A DNA stretch of 64,000 nt from Rudaea cellulosilytica DSM 22992 (GCF_000378125.1 NZ_KB899241.1:1587652-1651651), one strand, 5' to 3'; numbered from the stretch's first letter, positions 47,140 to 57,609 are shown. The notes: generated from the letters alone by a model not told the origin. Made by a program: numbers and translations.

Positions 47140-50100
47140 GTGACAGTAAAGATCAGAAGAACCATCACCCGAGCGCTGGCGCTTTGCGCAGCGGTCGCGG
47201 CATCGATGACCATGGCCGTCACACCGGCGCACGCGTCAGTGCAGGTTACGTTCTACGTCGACGGCGTCAACGGCAACGACAGCAACCCGGGCACTTCCAA
47301 CGCGCCGTTCAGAACCATCGACATGGCGCGACAGCAGGTAGCGACCGTCAATGCGAACATGACCGGCGACATCGACGTCAACATCGCACCGGGCGACTAC
47401 TACTTGTCCAGCACGCTGACGTTCGGGCCGGCCGACTCCGGCACGAACGGCTACAACATCGTCTACCAGAGCGGCGACGGCGTGCCGGGCAGCGTGCGCA
47501 TCATCGGCGGCAGCCTCGTCACTGGATGGCAGACGACCACCAGTGCGGACCTTGCCAATGATCTGCCATCGGCGTCGGTCGGCCACGTGTTCAAGACGCA
47601 GCTGCCGGCGGGCACGAACTTCAACACGCTATATGTAAATGACAATCGGGCGGTCATGGCCCGGTCGAAGAACTACACCTACGACCCGCGCTTCCCTGCC
47701 AGTTCGAACCAGTTCCTGCGCACCACCGGCGGCGATACGTACAGCATCACCTACGGATCCGATCTCGACGCCAACAGTATCCAGGGCCTGGTCAACGCAC
47801 AGTCGCGCGGCCAGCTCGACGCGCAGTTCGTCATCTGGAGCGGCTATGCCACCGGGGGTTCGGACTGGTACCAGGAGACCTTGCCGATCGGCAACGTCGA
47901 CACCTCGGGCAAGCGCCTGACCGTGGTCAAGGACGCGCAGCACCCGGAAGTCAACCGTACGCATTGGACGTTCAGCAGCGACTACCGATACTTCGTGCAG
48001 GGCAATCTGTCCTTCCTCGATGCGCCGGGCGAGTACTACCTCAACAAGACCACCGGCTGGCTCTACTACTACCCGAACGCGTCCGAGATTAATCCGGGAA
48101 CCGGCGCGATCAACGTGTCGGTGGTCCGGCCGACCATGCAGAAGGCGATCTATTTCAAGGGCGCCGACAAGGCCAGCCTCTCCGCGGTGCCGAACCCCAC
48201 TCAGCAGGTGCACAACATCGTGCTGAACGGCTAGACCATCAAGGACACCGAGTTCGCAAACAACTACGTGTACGCGTGGAACGCCTATGACGGCTACGGC
48301 ATGCAGTTCTTTCCGCCCGAAGCGACCGGCAGCACCAACCCGTCGTACTGCGAGGATACCGACCGGATCGAATATCACGTCGGCGCGATCACGCTGACCG
48401 ACACCAACCACATCACGATCCAGAACTCGCGCGTGACCAACGCCGGGATGAACGCTATCGAGGTGTTCCGCGACAACGACTCGCTGACCGTCACCAACAG
48501 CAAGCTCGACCACCTCGGCATGGGCGGCATCGACTCGGACGGCGGCTACCCTGGCATCGGCAAGTACAACGGCAACCATACGATCAGCAACGTGCTGATC
48601 GACGACATCGGCCGGCTTGCCGGCGCACAGCCGGGAATCTCGCTGGCCAGCACCGGCCACTCCACGCTGTCGCACCTCGAGATCTTCAACTCGCCGCGCC
48701 GCGGCATCCTGCTCAACGCCGGCTACCTGCGCAACCAGACCTACGACGGTGCGTACAACCCGATGACCGATATGTACACGATCGGCAACCATTTCTCCGA
48801 CGTTTATGTGCACGACGCCCAGCAGGACGGCGGTGAGGACAGCGCGGTGTTCGGCTGGGTGCTGATGAACAAGGATCTGGTCTACCAGTACACGAGTCCG
48901 CACAGCTACGATCCGGGATCGGCGCACTACAACTACTTCGACCAGTTCATCATCGACAACATCGGCGCCAGCCCGTCGATGCACGACAAGAACACGGTCA
49001 TGTGTGTGGACTTCGCGATCAGCGCGTCCGGCCTGCAGTTCAGCAACATCAAGTGCACCAACCCGCAGAGCTACACGATGGACGCGTACCTCGGTTGGCA
49101 GAGCTTCACCAACGCCAACTGGAATCTGAATAACGGCACACCGGACAACGGCGGCGTCAACAATTTCAACGACTCGTTGATCGACTACGCGAACATCGGT
49201 CTGACGTCGGCGTTCCCGACGCAGTTTGCGATCACCCATGCCGCTCCGACTCCGCCTGCCAACATCTACTTCTCGGAGGACTTCGAGGGGGCGAGCATCG
49301 ATACGACGAACAAGTGGATCGCCGAGAAGGGGACGCCGGTTCAGTCGACTGTATACATGGCGGAAGGTCCGTTCTTCGGCAAAAAGTCGCTGCGCATCGA
49401 CACGACGGCGAATCCGAACGGGCAGATGCTGACGCGCACGTTCACCAGCAATCTGAACAAGATCGTCACGATGAAGTTCATGGACAGGAGAATCGATCTT
49501 GCCTATTCGGACATGGACGCCAAGCACCTGCCGAACTCGTGGGGCCGCGTCGATGACGGCGTGACCCAGCAGGCGCTGGGTACCGACGGTCGTGTCTCCA
49601 CGGACTACTTCCTGGTCAAGAGCGGCTCGACTACGACGGTGACGACGGTGCCGCGCGGTTTCGGCTGGCACGAATTCAAGTGGGACTACACCTCCGGCTC
49701 GAACGTGGTCATGTCCATCGATGGAACTGTGGTCGCGACCCAGCCGATGGCGTCGTTCCACTATATGAGTCTCGGCGATCCGGACGGCTCTGGTGCGATC
49801 GACTACTTCGACGACATTTATGTCTACGGCGGTACCGCCGCGCCGCCGCCGGGCAACCAGGTCCAGCCGGTCGCGATCAACGGCACGCTCACCGCGGACA
49901 ACACCTCGGCCCTCGGCGGCGGCGCGCAGGTGATCAATGATCCTGCGGATGGCAGCCACGCCGTCGGCTGGTTCTCGAATGGTTCCTACATGGACTACTT
50001 CGCCAACGTGGCGAAGGACGGCGTGTACCAGGTGACCTACCGCATCGCGGACATTTCGCCGTACAACGGCGCCGTGCAGTTCATCGTCGATGGCGTGGCA

Positions 50101-51012
50101 CAGAAGACAACCACCTTCGCGCCCACCGGCGGCTGGTACAACTGGTCCAACGTCAACGACCAGGTCACGCTGACCGCCGGCCTGCACACGATCCGGCTGC
50201 TGGTCACGCAGAATGGGTGGAACTTCAAGTCGGCCCAACTGAGCTATCTCGCGCACGCGGTGCCAAGCAAGATCAAGGCGATCGACTATGACGCCGAGTC
50301 GGGCGCGATCCAGACGGTTTCCAGTTCGGAGGGACCGGCAGTCGGCTACCTCAGCGCGAACAACACCATGGACTACAACGTCATTGTTACCGCGACGGAC
50401 ACCTACACGCTGAACTACCGGGTGGCGGTCAACAACTCCGGGGCGAGCGCCCAGTTCCTCGTTGACGGTGTGGCGCAGACAACGACTTCGTTGCCGGTAT
50501 CCGGCGGCTGGGACAGCTGGGAGACGGTCTCCGCCACCCCTGTGTCGCTGACCGCGGGCTCACACACCATCAGGATTAAGGTGGTCGCCAACGGCTGGAA
50601 CTTCGGCTCGTTCACGCTGACATCCACGAGACAGTCGTTGCCCGGTCAGATCGATGGACCCAGCTACGTCGCGGCCAGTTCGGGAGTGCAGGTCATCTCC
50701 GTGACGGATAGCGGCACCACGCAGGGCGTCGGCTGGTTCTCGAACGGTTCCACCATGGACTATAGCGTCAACGTAGCCACCGCGGGCAGCTATACCGTGA
50801 GCTATCGCGTTGCGGTCAACTCCGGCTACACCGGCTTGGTTGCGTTCCAGGTGGATGGCTCGACGGTCAAGAGCACGTCCCTGCCGAGCACCGGCGGCTG
50901 GCAGAACTGGACTACGGTGACCGACACGCTCACCCTGCCCGCGGGCCAGCACACGGTCCGTTTGCTGGTATCGAACAATGGTTGGAACCTGCACTGGTTC
51001 TCGCTGCAGTAG
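47140..51012 (+). pseudogene. Third giant secreted beta-helix/CBM gene, interrupted by one in-frame TAG
   Basis: One reading frame of 1290 codons broken only by TAG at 48232-48234 (codon 365). The upstream part (47140-48231) has a GTG start behind GGGAGG, a signal peptide and VTFYVDGVNGNDSNPGTSN; the downstream part (from 48235) continues in frame with TIKDT and QQDGGEDSAVF, a LamG-like domain (about codons 704-904) and three CBM6/CBM35-like modules to the end. The paralogues read DGLQIKDT or DGLQFGDT where this has NG-stop-TIKDT, so the TAG replaces a leucine, one base from TTG. Either a recent nonsense mutation, read-through, or an assembly error. It looks more GC-rich than its paralogues and keeps good codon use. 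Confidence 0.8.
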
Positions 51013-51407
51013 CAAGTTCGGAGCGCAAGGACAGACAGGCATGACGTCGATGTAATGCGAGGGCCGCGCCGTGTGCGCGGCCCTTTGAACTTCATGTCTT
51101 ACCTGAGGTGCTTGAGGGCAAGCATTTCCAATACCCGTAAGTCTGCTTCTGGACGAAAGAGGTCATACCTTATTTGCCGGTGATCAGCGTCGGTCATGTG
51201 ATCGGTATGGATCGGTCCGGCTGATCAATTTGATCGGTGCGCGCAAGCCCAGAACGTCGCCTGTGATTCCCGCCGTCAAGAAGTGCCATACATTGAGGAA
51301 ACTGAATTGAATGACGAAACAGAATGCACCCCACGCGCTGGCGGGTTCCTTTGGTGCTTATCGGTGATATTTCTAATTTCGGCACAATCCTTTCGGTGTG
51401 ATTCGAG
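51013..51407. other. Intergenic region before the GH95-like gene
   Basis: It begins with a terminator (listed separately). After it lie an imperfect repeat of GATCGGT (three copies between about 51200 and 51238) and a small inverted repeat TGCTTG/CAAGCA (51109-51124). No coding sequence and no convincing promoter were found. Confidence 0.5.
51060..51092 (+). terminator. Terminator after the 47140 gene
   Basis: A ten-pair stem AGGGCCGCGC (51060-51069) with GCGCGGCCCT (51075-51084) and a CGTGT loop is followed by TTGAACTT, a weak T run. It lies about 50 bases after the stop codon of the interrupted gene. Confidence 0.65.
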
Positions 51408-53720
51408 ATGACGCTTCGCCTCCTCGCTTTCTTCAGCGCCATGGCGATGGCAATCGGCCTCTCCGGCGAAGCCAGAGCCGCAGCGCCTTTGCAGAACGTT
51501 GTGCGTCTCACTGCGCCCATCGATTCCTGGGACGAGGCGATCCCCTTGGGCAACGGACTGACCGGCGGCCTCCTTTGGGGCTCCGGTTCCACGCTGCGCC
51601 TGTCGCTAGATCGAGGTGATCTGTGGGACGAACGGCCGGCAAAGGCCTACGACCCGAAGCAGTTCAACTATGCGACGATCCTCAAGCTGAAAGCGGAGAG
51701 TAACTACGCCGAGATCAACAGGATTCTCGATGCGCCCTGGCTTGAGCCGTTCCCGACCAAACTCCCGGTCGGCCGCATCGAGTTCGACCTTGATCCGGCG
51801 ATCAAGCTCTCTGCGTTCTCGCTCAATCTTGCCGCTGCCGAGGCCCGCGCCGACTCCGCTACCGGCGTTGCCGCGACGGCGTTCTTTCACGCCAACCGTC
51901 CGGTCGCGATGCTCCGGTTTCCCGAGGGTGTTAAAGACATTCGGCTCATGTCCACCGGCGATGTCTCGCGCGCGAGTGCCGGTGTCGCAGAGGAATCCTC
52001 TTCGGGTGGCGGCACCGCCAGGCTCGGCTACCCGGAAGCGCTCAAGGGTAGGGACGCAGACGCGCGCTGGTATGTCCAGCAAGCCGCGGACAAACTCAAA
52101 TACTGCGTGTACGTGCAGAGGAAGGACACGTCCGATGGGGCAGTCTTTGCGGTGGCCATCACCAGCACGCAAGATGGTGCCGACCCGCTCGCCATCGCGC
52201 GGCAGCGCGCCAAGGTGGCACTCGCCGAAGGCTATGACAACGGACTCAAATCGCACCAACGCAGCTGGCAGAATTTCTGGTCGCGGTCGCGCGTAACCAT
52301 CCCCGACGCCGATATCCAGCGTCAATACGACATCGCGCAATACTTCTATGGCGCAGCATCGCGGCGCGGCGCGCCGCCGATGCCGCTGCAGGGCGTATGG
52401 ACCGCAGACAACGGCCAGCTCCCGCCATGGAAGGGCGATTACCACAACGATCTGAATACGCAGATGACCTACATCGCGTACCAGACCGCGGGGCATTTCG
52501 ATGAGGGCGCCGCCTATCTTGATTTCCTCTGGAAGCTGCGACCGAAATTCCGCAAGTTCGCACACGATTTTTTTGGCACCGATGGCGCAAACCCACCCGG
52601 GGTCATGACCCTCGCAGGCAACCCGCTCGGCGGCTGGGGCCAGTACTCGACGTCGCCGACGATGGGCGCCTGGAGCGCGCATCTGTTTTACCTGCATTGG
52701 CGCTACACCGGCGATGCCAGGTTCCTCGCCGAACGCGCCTATCCGTGGAGCAAGGACATCGGCATCTCCCTCAGGCAACTGCTCAAGCCCGATGCGTCCG
52801 GCCGGCTCGTGCTGCCGCTCTCGACCTCACCGGAAATTTTCGACGACAGCCCCAAGTCCTGGCTCACGCCGAACAGCAACTTCGACCTGATGACTCTGCG
52901 CATGCTTTTTCTCGCCTTACGCGAGATGGCGGCGGCGCAGAACCTCACGGCGGAGGCCGCCGACTGGGCGGCGCTCGCCGCCAGACTCGGCGACTACCAC
53001 GCAGCAGATGACGGGCGTCTGCTGCTCGACGCGGTGACTGCATTGCCGTCGTCGCACCGGCATCTGTCGAATCTGATCGGACTGTATCCGTTCAACCTGA
53101 TCACGGTCGAAGGCTCGGATGAGGATCGTCGCCGCATCAAGGCTTCGCTCGCCGAGTGGGACAAACTCGGCACCCGCGCCTGGGTCGGCTACAGCTTCAC
53201 TTGGATGTCCTGCTTGCGCGCGCGCATTGGCGATGCCGAAGACGCGCTGAAGTATCTGAAAATCTTTGTCGAGGCTTTCATTTCGCGCAACGGATTCCAT
53301 CTCAACGGCGACCAGACGAAACGAGGCTATGCCGAGTCCCACTACCGACCGTTCACGCTCGAGGGAAACTTCCTTGCCGCGCAGGCGGTGCACGAGATGC
53401 TGCTGCAAAGCTGGAGCCCCACGCCCGGTGTGCGCGACACGAGCGTGATCCGCATCTTCCCGGCCACGCCATCTGAGTGGGCTGACGCCTCGTTCGAGGA
53501 TCTGCGCGCGGAGGGCGGCGTCTCGGTCTCCGCGGTGCGCGCGGGTGGCAAGACGGTATCCTTCCGACTGACCGCGCATCACGACGGCATCGTCCGCATC
53601 CGCGACAATTTCAACGGACGTGCGCCGCTGTGGTCCATGGACGGTGTGCGCAAGGTCGGCGCCAACTACGAGTTCGACGCCAAAGCCGGGCAGACGCTCG
53701 CGGCGTCGTTCGAAAAATAA
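51408..53720 (+). CDS. GH95-like glycoside hydrolase (alpha-L-fucosidase/alpha-L-galactosidase type)
   Basis: A 770-residue exported enzyme with signal peptide LLAFFSAMAMAIGLSGEARA. The N-terminal beta domain opens with WDEAIPLGNGLTGGLLWG; the (alpha/alpha)6 domain has GDYHNDLNTQMTYI (the Asn pair of GH95, about residue 348) and LPLSTSPEIFDDS (candidate acid Glu, about 474). The usual PFQIDGNFG reads PFTLEGNFL, with Glu652 where GH95 enzymes, from memory, have the catalytic-base Asp. Overall it fits GH95, which removes alpha-1,2-L-fucose or L-galactose from xyloglucan and other glycans, but it is divergent. It is convergent with the GH27 gene. The ribosome site is weak. Confidence 0.75.
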   Translation: MTLRLLAFFSAMAMAIGLSGEARAAAPLQNVVRLTAPIDSWDEAIPLGNGLTGGLLWGSGSTLRLSLDRGDLWDERPAKAYDPKQFNYATILKLKAESNYAEINRILDAPWLEPFPTKLPVGRIEFDLDPAIKLSAFSLNLAAAEARADSATGVAATAFFHANRPVAMLRFPEGVKDIRLMSTGDVSRASAGVAEESSSGGGTARLGYPEALKGRDADARWYVQQAADKLKYCVYVQRKDTSDGAVFAVAITSTQDGADPLAIARQRAKVALAEGYDNGLKSHQRSWQNFWSRSRVTIPDADIQRQYDIAQYFYGAASRRGAPPMPLQGVWTADNGQLPPWKGDYHNDLNTQMTYIAYQTAGHFDEGAAYLDFLWKLRPKFRKFAHDFFGTDGANPPGVMTLAGNPLGGWGQYSTSPTMGAWSAHLFYLHWRYTGDARFLAERAYPWSKDIGISLRQLLKPDASGRLVLPLSTSPEIFDDSPKSWLTPNSNFDLMTLRMLFLALREMAAAQNLTAEAADWAALAARLGDYHAADDGRLLLDAVTALPSSHRHLSNLIGLYPFNLITVEGSDEDRRRIKASLAEWDKLGTRAWVGYSFTWMSCLRARIGDAEDALKYLKIFVEAFISRNGFHLNGDQTKRGYAESHYRPFTLEGNFLAAQAVHEMLLQSWSPTPGVRDTSVIRIFPATPSEWADASFEDLRAEGGVSVSAVRAGGKTVSFRLTAHHDGIVRIRDNFNGRAPLWSMDGVRKVGANYEFDAKAGQTLAASFEK

Positions 53721-53798
53721 CACCCACGAATCGAATTACTTGGTCGCGTGTGCAGCGCAGCGAAGGTGCCGTGCAGGTCAGGCTCGCGAGCCGGGCTT

Positions 53799-55031
53799 TT
53801 ACTTGTGCACGCGCACCAGCAACACGTCGTGGGTCTGAAGCGTGAGCGGTCGACGAGCATCGAGTGTCACTGTCTTGCCGGTCCACAGATCCTTGCCGGT
53901 CTGCGGGCCCTGCAATCCGAACGCGGCCGGGTCGAGATAGAGCGGCCGTTCGGCGGTGCGCTCCTCGCCCAGATTGAAGACCGCCACCGCCAGGTCGCCG
54001 TTTGCCAGGTGCCTGGTCCATACCTCGATCGCGCCGTCGACATGGACGCGCTGACCCTGCTGTCCCAGTGGGTCCTGGTCAATGGCGATGACGTCGCGGT
54101 TGGTAAGCACGGTGCGCACGTCGGCCGTCATGTGGGCGATGTCGTTGCCTGCCAGCAGCGGTGCGGCCATGATCGCCCATAGGCTGAAATGCGCGCGGTT
54201 CTCCGGCGCGGAAAGAGCGATCTTGTCGATGGTGACGCCGACCTCGAGGATGTCCGGATCGTTCCAGTGGCCCGGTCCGGCGTAGCGGGCGAGCCCCGCC
54301 TGCACGCTCGCGTTGTAGTAGATGTCGTTCCAGTATAGGCCGCGCAGACCCACATCCGGCCCGGTACGCCAAAGGTTGCCGCCAACGGCCTCGGATGCAC
54401 CCCATTCCCACACTGCGCCCATGCCGTATTGGCATAGCGAGTAAACCATCGGTCGACCGCTGGCGTCGATCGCGCGCCGCATCTTCACGTAGGCATCGAT
54501 CATCAGGCGTGTCTGCGCGGCAGCATCGTTGGGATGGCGCTTCTTCATCGAGTCGTCGATGAAGCTACACAGGTCGTACTTGACGAGGTCGACCCCCCAA
54601 GTGGCATAGGTCTTGGCATCCTGCTCCTCGTGCCCGAGTGAACCAGGGTAGCCCGCGCAGGTCTTGCCGCCCGGCGAGGTATAGATGCCCAGCTTCAGTC
54701 CCTTGGCGTGGACGTAGTCGGCCAGCGCCTTCATGTCATGAAAGCGCTCGTTCGGTTGCAGTATGCCGCTGGCGTCGCGCTTGCCCTGCCAGCCGTCATC
54801 CATATTCAGATAGATGTAGCCAGCGTCGCGCATGCCGCTTGCGACCATCGTGTCGGCGGCGTCGCGGATGTTCTGCTCGGTCACCTTGGCGCCAAACTGG
54901 TACCAGCCGTTCCAGCCCATCGGCGGCGTCGCCGCCAGCGTCGAGGGTGCGGCGGCGTGTGCATAGGCGGCAAGCAGTACCGATGTCGCAACGAACACGT
55001 AAAGGCAGTGAATTCTGTCTTTTGCCGTCAT
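53799..55031 (-). CDS. GH27 alpha-galactosidase or beta-L-arabinopyranosidase
   Basis: A 410-residue GH27 enzyme with a signal peptide (FVATSVLLAAYAHA). MGWNGW at the barrel start, YLNMDDGWQ (about residue 73), the nucleophile Asp153 in DLVKYDLC, the acid/base Asp226 in LWRTGPDV and the C-terminal beta domain ending LQTHDVLLVRVHK are all as expected. GH27 covers alpha-galactosidases and beta-L-arabinopyranosidases; sequence alone does not separate them here. The ATG at 55031 is preceded by AAGGA at good spacing. It is divergent from the Tat-exported protein with a candidate operator between, and convergent with the GH95-like gene. Confidence 0.9.
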   Translation of the reverse strand: MTAKDRIHCLYVFVATSVLLAAYAHAAAPSTLAATPPMGWNGWYQFGAKVTEQNIRDAADTMVASGMRDAGYIYLNMDDGWQGKRDASGILQPNERFHDMKALADYVHAKGLKLGIYTSPGGKTCAGYPGSLGHEEQDAKTYATWGVDLVKYDLCSFIDDSMKKRHPNDAAAQTRLMIDAYVKMRRAIDASGRPMVYSLCQYGMGAVWEWGASEAVGGNLWRTGPDVGLRGLYWNDIYYNASVQAGLARYAGPGHWNDPDILEVGVTIDKIALSAPENRAHFSLWAIMAAPLLAGNDIAHMTADVRTVLTNRDVIAIDQDPLGQQGQRVHVDGAIEVWTRHLANGDLAVAVFNLGEERTAERPLYLDPAAFGLQGPQTGKDLWTGKTVTLDARRPLTLQTHDVLLVRVHK

Positions 55032-55160
55032 GCGAGTTTCCTTCACCTAATATCTTCTGCCACAACTGGCTGAAAGCTCGCCGTTGGTTTATCCGGGCGC
55101 CTTGATTCCTGAGCACATTGCGTCAGTGTCAATTTGACAGATCATCCGAATGCATACAAT

Positions 55161-55179
55161 ATCAGATACACATTCTGAT
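55161..55179. promoter_or_regulatory. Candidate operator between the GH27 and Tat-protein genes
   Basis: A perfect inverted repeat ATCAGA (55161-55166) and TCTGAT (55174-55179) with a seven-base spacer lies in the AT-rich 165-base divergent gap, 18 bases before the rightward start. The symmetry and position suit a regulator controlling both genes. Confidence 0.4.
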
Positions 55180-55196
55180 CTTTTAATTTATATTAT

Positions 55197-56522
55197 ATGA
55201 CAATTTCACGACGCGAAATGATTGGCGGGGCGGCAGGAGCGCTGGGCGGCTTGGCGTTGAGCAGTGCTGCACGCGCGACGGACGCGGCGAAAGATGCGCC
55301 CGCGGCGCAGTTTCCGGCGCAGGTGGCCACGGATAGAGGCCCGAGCACCGAAAGGAGAACGGTCGGCGCCTACGATATGCGCGAGGATCTGAAGCCGCGG
55401 CGCCTGACGATGGCGATGTGGGACACGATTCATCTGCTGCGCCATGGGCCCGGCGGCTCCATGGCCGATTACGATCGCGTGCTCGACGAGACCGTCGAGC
55501 GCGGCTACAACACGGTGCGCCTCGATGCGATGCCGCAGTGGATCGACCTGCGCAAGCCGCAGCGGGTGCTGGAGTTTGCCGACCCGAAATTGCCCTATAT
55601 GCCCTGGGGGTGGAATACGGCCGTGAAGGGTCCGGTCGGTCAATGGGAAATCGACTTCATCGAGAAACTGCATCGACGCCCGTCGCTGCACTATACGCTG
55701 AGCGCCTGGTGGTTCATGCCGGACGGCCCGACTTTTCATGGCGTGCCGCCGGTGTTGCGCAGACCCGCGAACATGATGGAAGGCGCCGAAATGTGGGCGC
55801 CGCAACTGGCGGAATGGAAACGACGCTTCGGATTCGATCGTCTCCTCTATATCGACATCGCCAATGAGACGCCCCACTTCTTCCCGGACCTGCTTGACCG
55901 GATGAAGAAGGCGACCGGTGCAGGATACGAGGACCTGCCGAAGTTTTCGCCGGCGCAAATCGCCTTCCTGGCCGATGAAATCAACAAGCCGCTGGCGTTT
56001 TTGCGGCGCGAATTTCCCGAGCTGAGATTCACGACGTCGATCCACGACGATTTGCGCTGGCTCGACGTGCCGTTGGAACTGGATTGCGTGGACGCGCACT
56101 TCTTTGCCGACGCCGATCCGCGCTGGACCGAGCGCACGCGTTTCAACGATCTGATCAAGGACGGATTGTTCAAGACCGACAAATGGTTCGCCGAGCTCTC
56201 GGATCGCGCGGTGAAGACCGCGGCGGCGATCGCGCCGATGCTGCACGCGCGGCAGCGCTTCAAGATGGAAGAGTTCGCCAACTGGAGTACTCGCCGCGGC
56301 GCACCGTTGACCTGCACCGAGGGCTGGGCGTCGTGGTACTACACCGACCATCCGAAACTGGACTGGGGCTGGCTGCTGGAATGGGCCAAGTGGTCGTGCG
56401 ACGACGCGATCGCTTGCGGTTTCTGGGGCTGGACCACGCACAACTATGCGCAGCCGCACTTCGAGAACTGGAAAGACGTGAAGTGGCATCGGACACTGAA
56501 CGAACGGTTCTTGGGCAGCTGA
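55197..56522 (+). CDS. Tat-exported GH-A-like (cellulase-like) protein, substrate unknown
   Basis: A 441-residue protein with a twin-arginine signal (SRREMIGGAAGALGGLAL). The rest looks like a (beta/alpha)8 barrel of the GH-A clan: LYIDIANETPHFF contains the Asn-Glu pair typical of the acid/base (Glu224), and LTCTEGWASWYY a likely nucleophile (Glu375). FWGWTTHNYAQPHF closes the domain. It does not match a family I can name. Export folded through Tat and its place ahead of the UxuA-type gene (11-base gap) suggest it releases a sugar that the downstream enzymes oxidise. The start has little ribosome-site support. Confidence 0.7.
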   Translation: MTISRREMIGGAAGALGGLALSSAARATDAAKDAPAAQFPAQVATDRGPSTERRTVGAYDMREDLKPRRLTMAMWDTIHLLRHGPGGSMADYDRVLDETVERGYNTVRLDAMPQWIDLRKPQRVLEFADPKLPYMPWGWNTAVKGPVGQWEIDFIEKLHRRPSLHYTLSAWWFMPDGPTFHGVPPVLRRPANMMEGAEMWAPQLAEWKRRFGFDRLLYIDIANETPHFFPDLLDRMKKATGAGYEDLPKFSPAQIAFLADEINKPLAFLRREFPELRFTTSIHDDLRWLDVPLELDCVDAHFFADADPRWTERTRFNDLIKDGLFKTDKWFAELSDRAVKTAAAIAPMLHARQRFKMEEFANWSTRRGAPLTCTEGWASWYYTDHPKLDWGWLLEWAKWSCDDAIACGFWGWTTHNYAQPHFENWKDVKWHRTLNERFLGS

Positions 56523-56532
56523 AGGCCAAGCC

Positions 56533-57609
56533 ATGAAACTCGGCTTTGGCCTCTACCGACACATGCTTGACGAGGCGCACTACGACTTTGCGCGTCAGTG
56601 CGGCGCCACGCACCTCGTCGTTCACCTCGTCGACTACTTCAACCAGAGCGAGCAAAAGACCAGCGACCAGCCGATCGGCGGGCTCAACGGCTGGGGCGTC
56701 GCTGGCGATCCGGACAAGATCTGGGAAGTTGCTGATCTCCAGCGTCTGAAGGCGCAAATCGAAGCCAAGGGTCTGGTCTGGTATGCGATCGAGAACTTCG
56801 ATCCCGCGCACTGGCACGACATCCTGCTCGATGGGCCCAAGCGCGCGAAACAGATCGAGCAGGTGAAGCAGATGATCCGCAATGTCGGCGAGGCCGGCAT
56901 CGCGATGATCGGCTACAACTTCTCGCTCGCCGGCGTGGCCGGCCGCGTGACCGGACGCGCGCGCGGCGGCGCCGAATGCGTGATCATGGATGGCATCGAG
57001 GAGGGCAGCACCGCGCCGATCCGCCAAGGCATGGTGTGGAACATGTGGCACGACCAGCCCGGCGAGGGCTTCCTGCCGGAAATCTCCAGCGAAGAACTCT
57101 GGCGCCGTCTTGAGCGCTTCCTCGAGGAAGTCGTGCCCGTCGCCGAGCAGGCCGGCGTGCGCCTCGCCGCGCACCCGGACGATCCGCCGCTCGAACGCGT
57201 GCGCGGCCAGCCGCGTCTCGTCAACCAGCCGTATCTCTACGACCGCCTGCTGGCCGCCAAGCCGAGCTATCACAACAGCATCGAGATGTGCCTCGGCACC
57301 ATCCAGGAGATGACCGAGGGCGATGCGTATGAGGCTGCCAAGAAGTATTCGCGATTCGGCGACAAGGGCCTGAACATGGCGCCCTATATCCATCTGCGCA
57401 ATGTCGTCGGCAAGGTTCCGCATTACCGCGAGACCTTCATCGACGAAGGCGACATCGACGTGCTGCGCGTGATGCGCGTCCTCAAGGAAAACAATTACGA
57501 CGGTGTCATCATCCCGGACCATGCGCCGCAGATGGCTTGCGAAGCGCCCTGGTACGCGGGCATGGCTTTCGCCATGGGCTACCTCAGAGCCGCGATGCAG
57601 GCGGCGTGA
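56533..57609 (+). CDS. UxuA-type sugar-acid dehydratase (mannonate dehydratase family)
   Basis: A 358-residue protein of the mannonate dehydratase family, a xylose-isomerase-like metal barrel that converts D-mannonate to 2-keto-3-deoxygluconate. It has the family signature RLAAHPDDPPLERVRGQPRLV (about residue 211), NSIEMCLGTIQEM (about 253), IHLRNV (about 286) and IIPDHAPQM (about 325). It is shorter than E. coli UxuA (about 394 residues), as in the other branch. In the operon it is followed by a lactonase and RraA-type gene rather than uxuB, so another aldonate, for example L-galactonate or L-fuconate, is plausible. Its TGA overlaps the lactonase ATG. Confidence 0.83.
   Translation: MKLGFGLYRHMLDEAHYDFARQCGATHLVVHLVDYFNQSEQKTSDQPIGGLNGWGVAGDPDKIWEVADLQRLKAQIEAKGLVWYAIENFDPAHWHDILLDGPKRAKQIEQVKQMIRNVGEAGIAMIGYNFSLAGVAGRVTGRARGGAECVIMDGIEEGSTAPIRQGMVWNMWHDQPGEGFLPEISSEELWRRLERFLEEVVPVAEQAGVRLAAHPDDPPLERVRGQPRLVNQPYLYDRLLAAKPSYHNSIEMCLGTIQEMTEGDAYEAAKKYSRFGDKGLNMAPYIHLRNVVGKVPHYRETFIDEGDIDVLRVMRVLKENNYDGVIIPDHAPQMACEAPWYAGMAFAMGYLRAAMQAA

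Noticed and set aside
53781-53792. GGCTCGCGAGCC palindrome between the convergent GH95 and GH27 genes
   Set aside because: A perfect dyad with no loop and no T run; probably chance in GC-rich DNA rather than a terminator.
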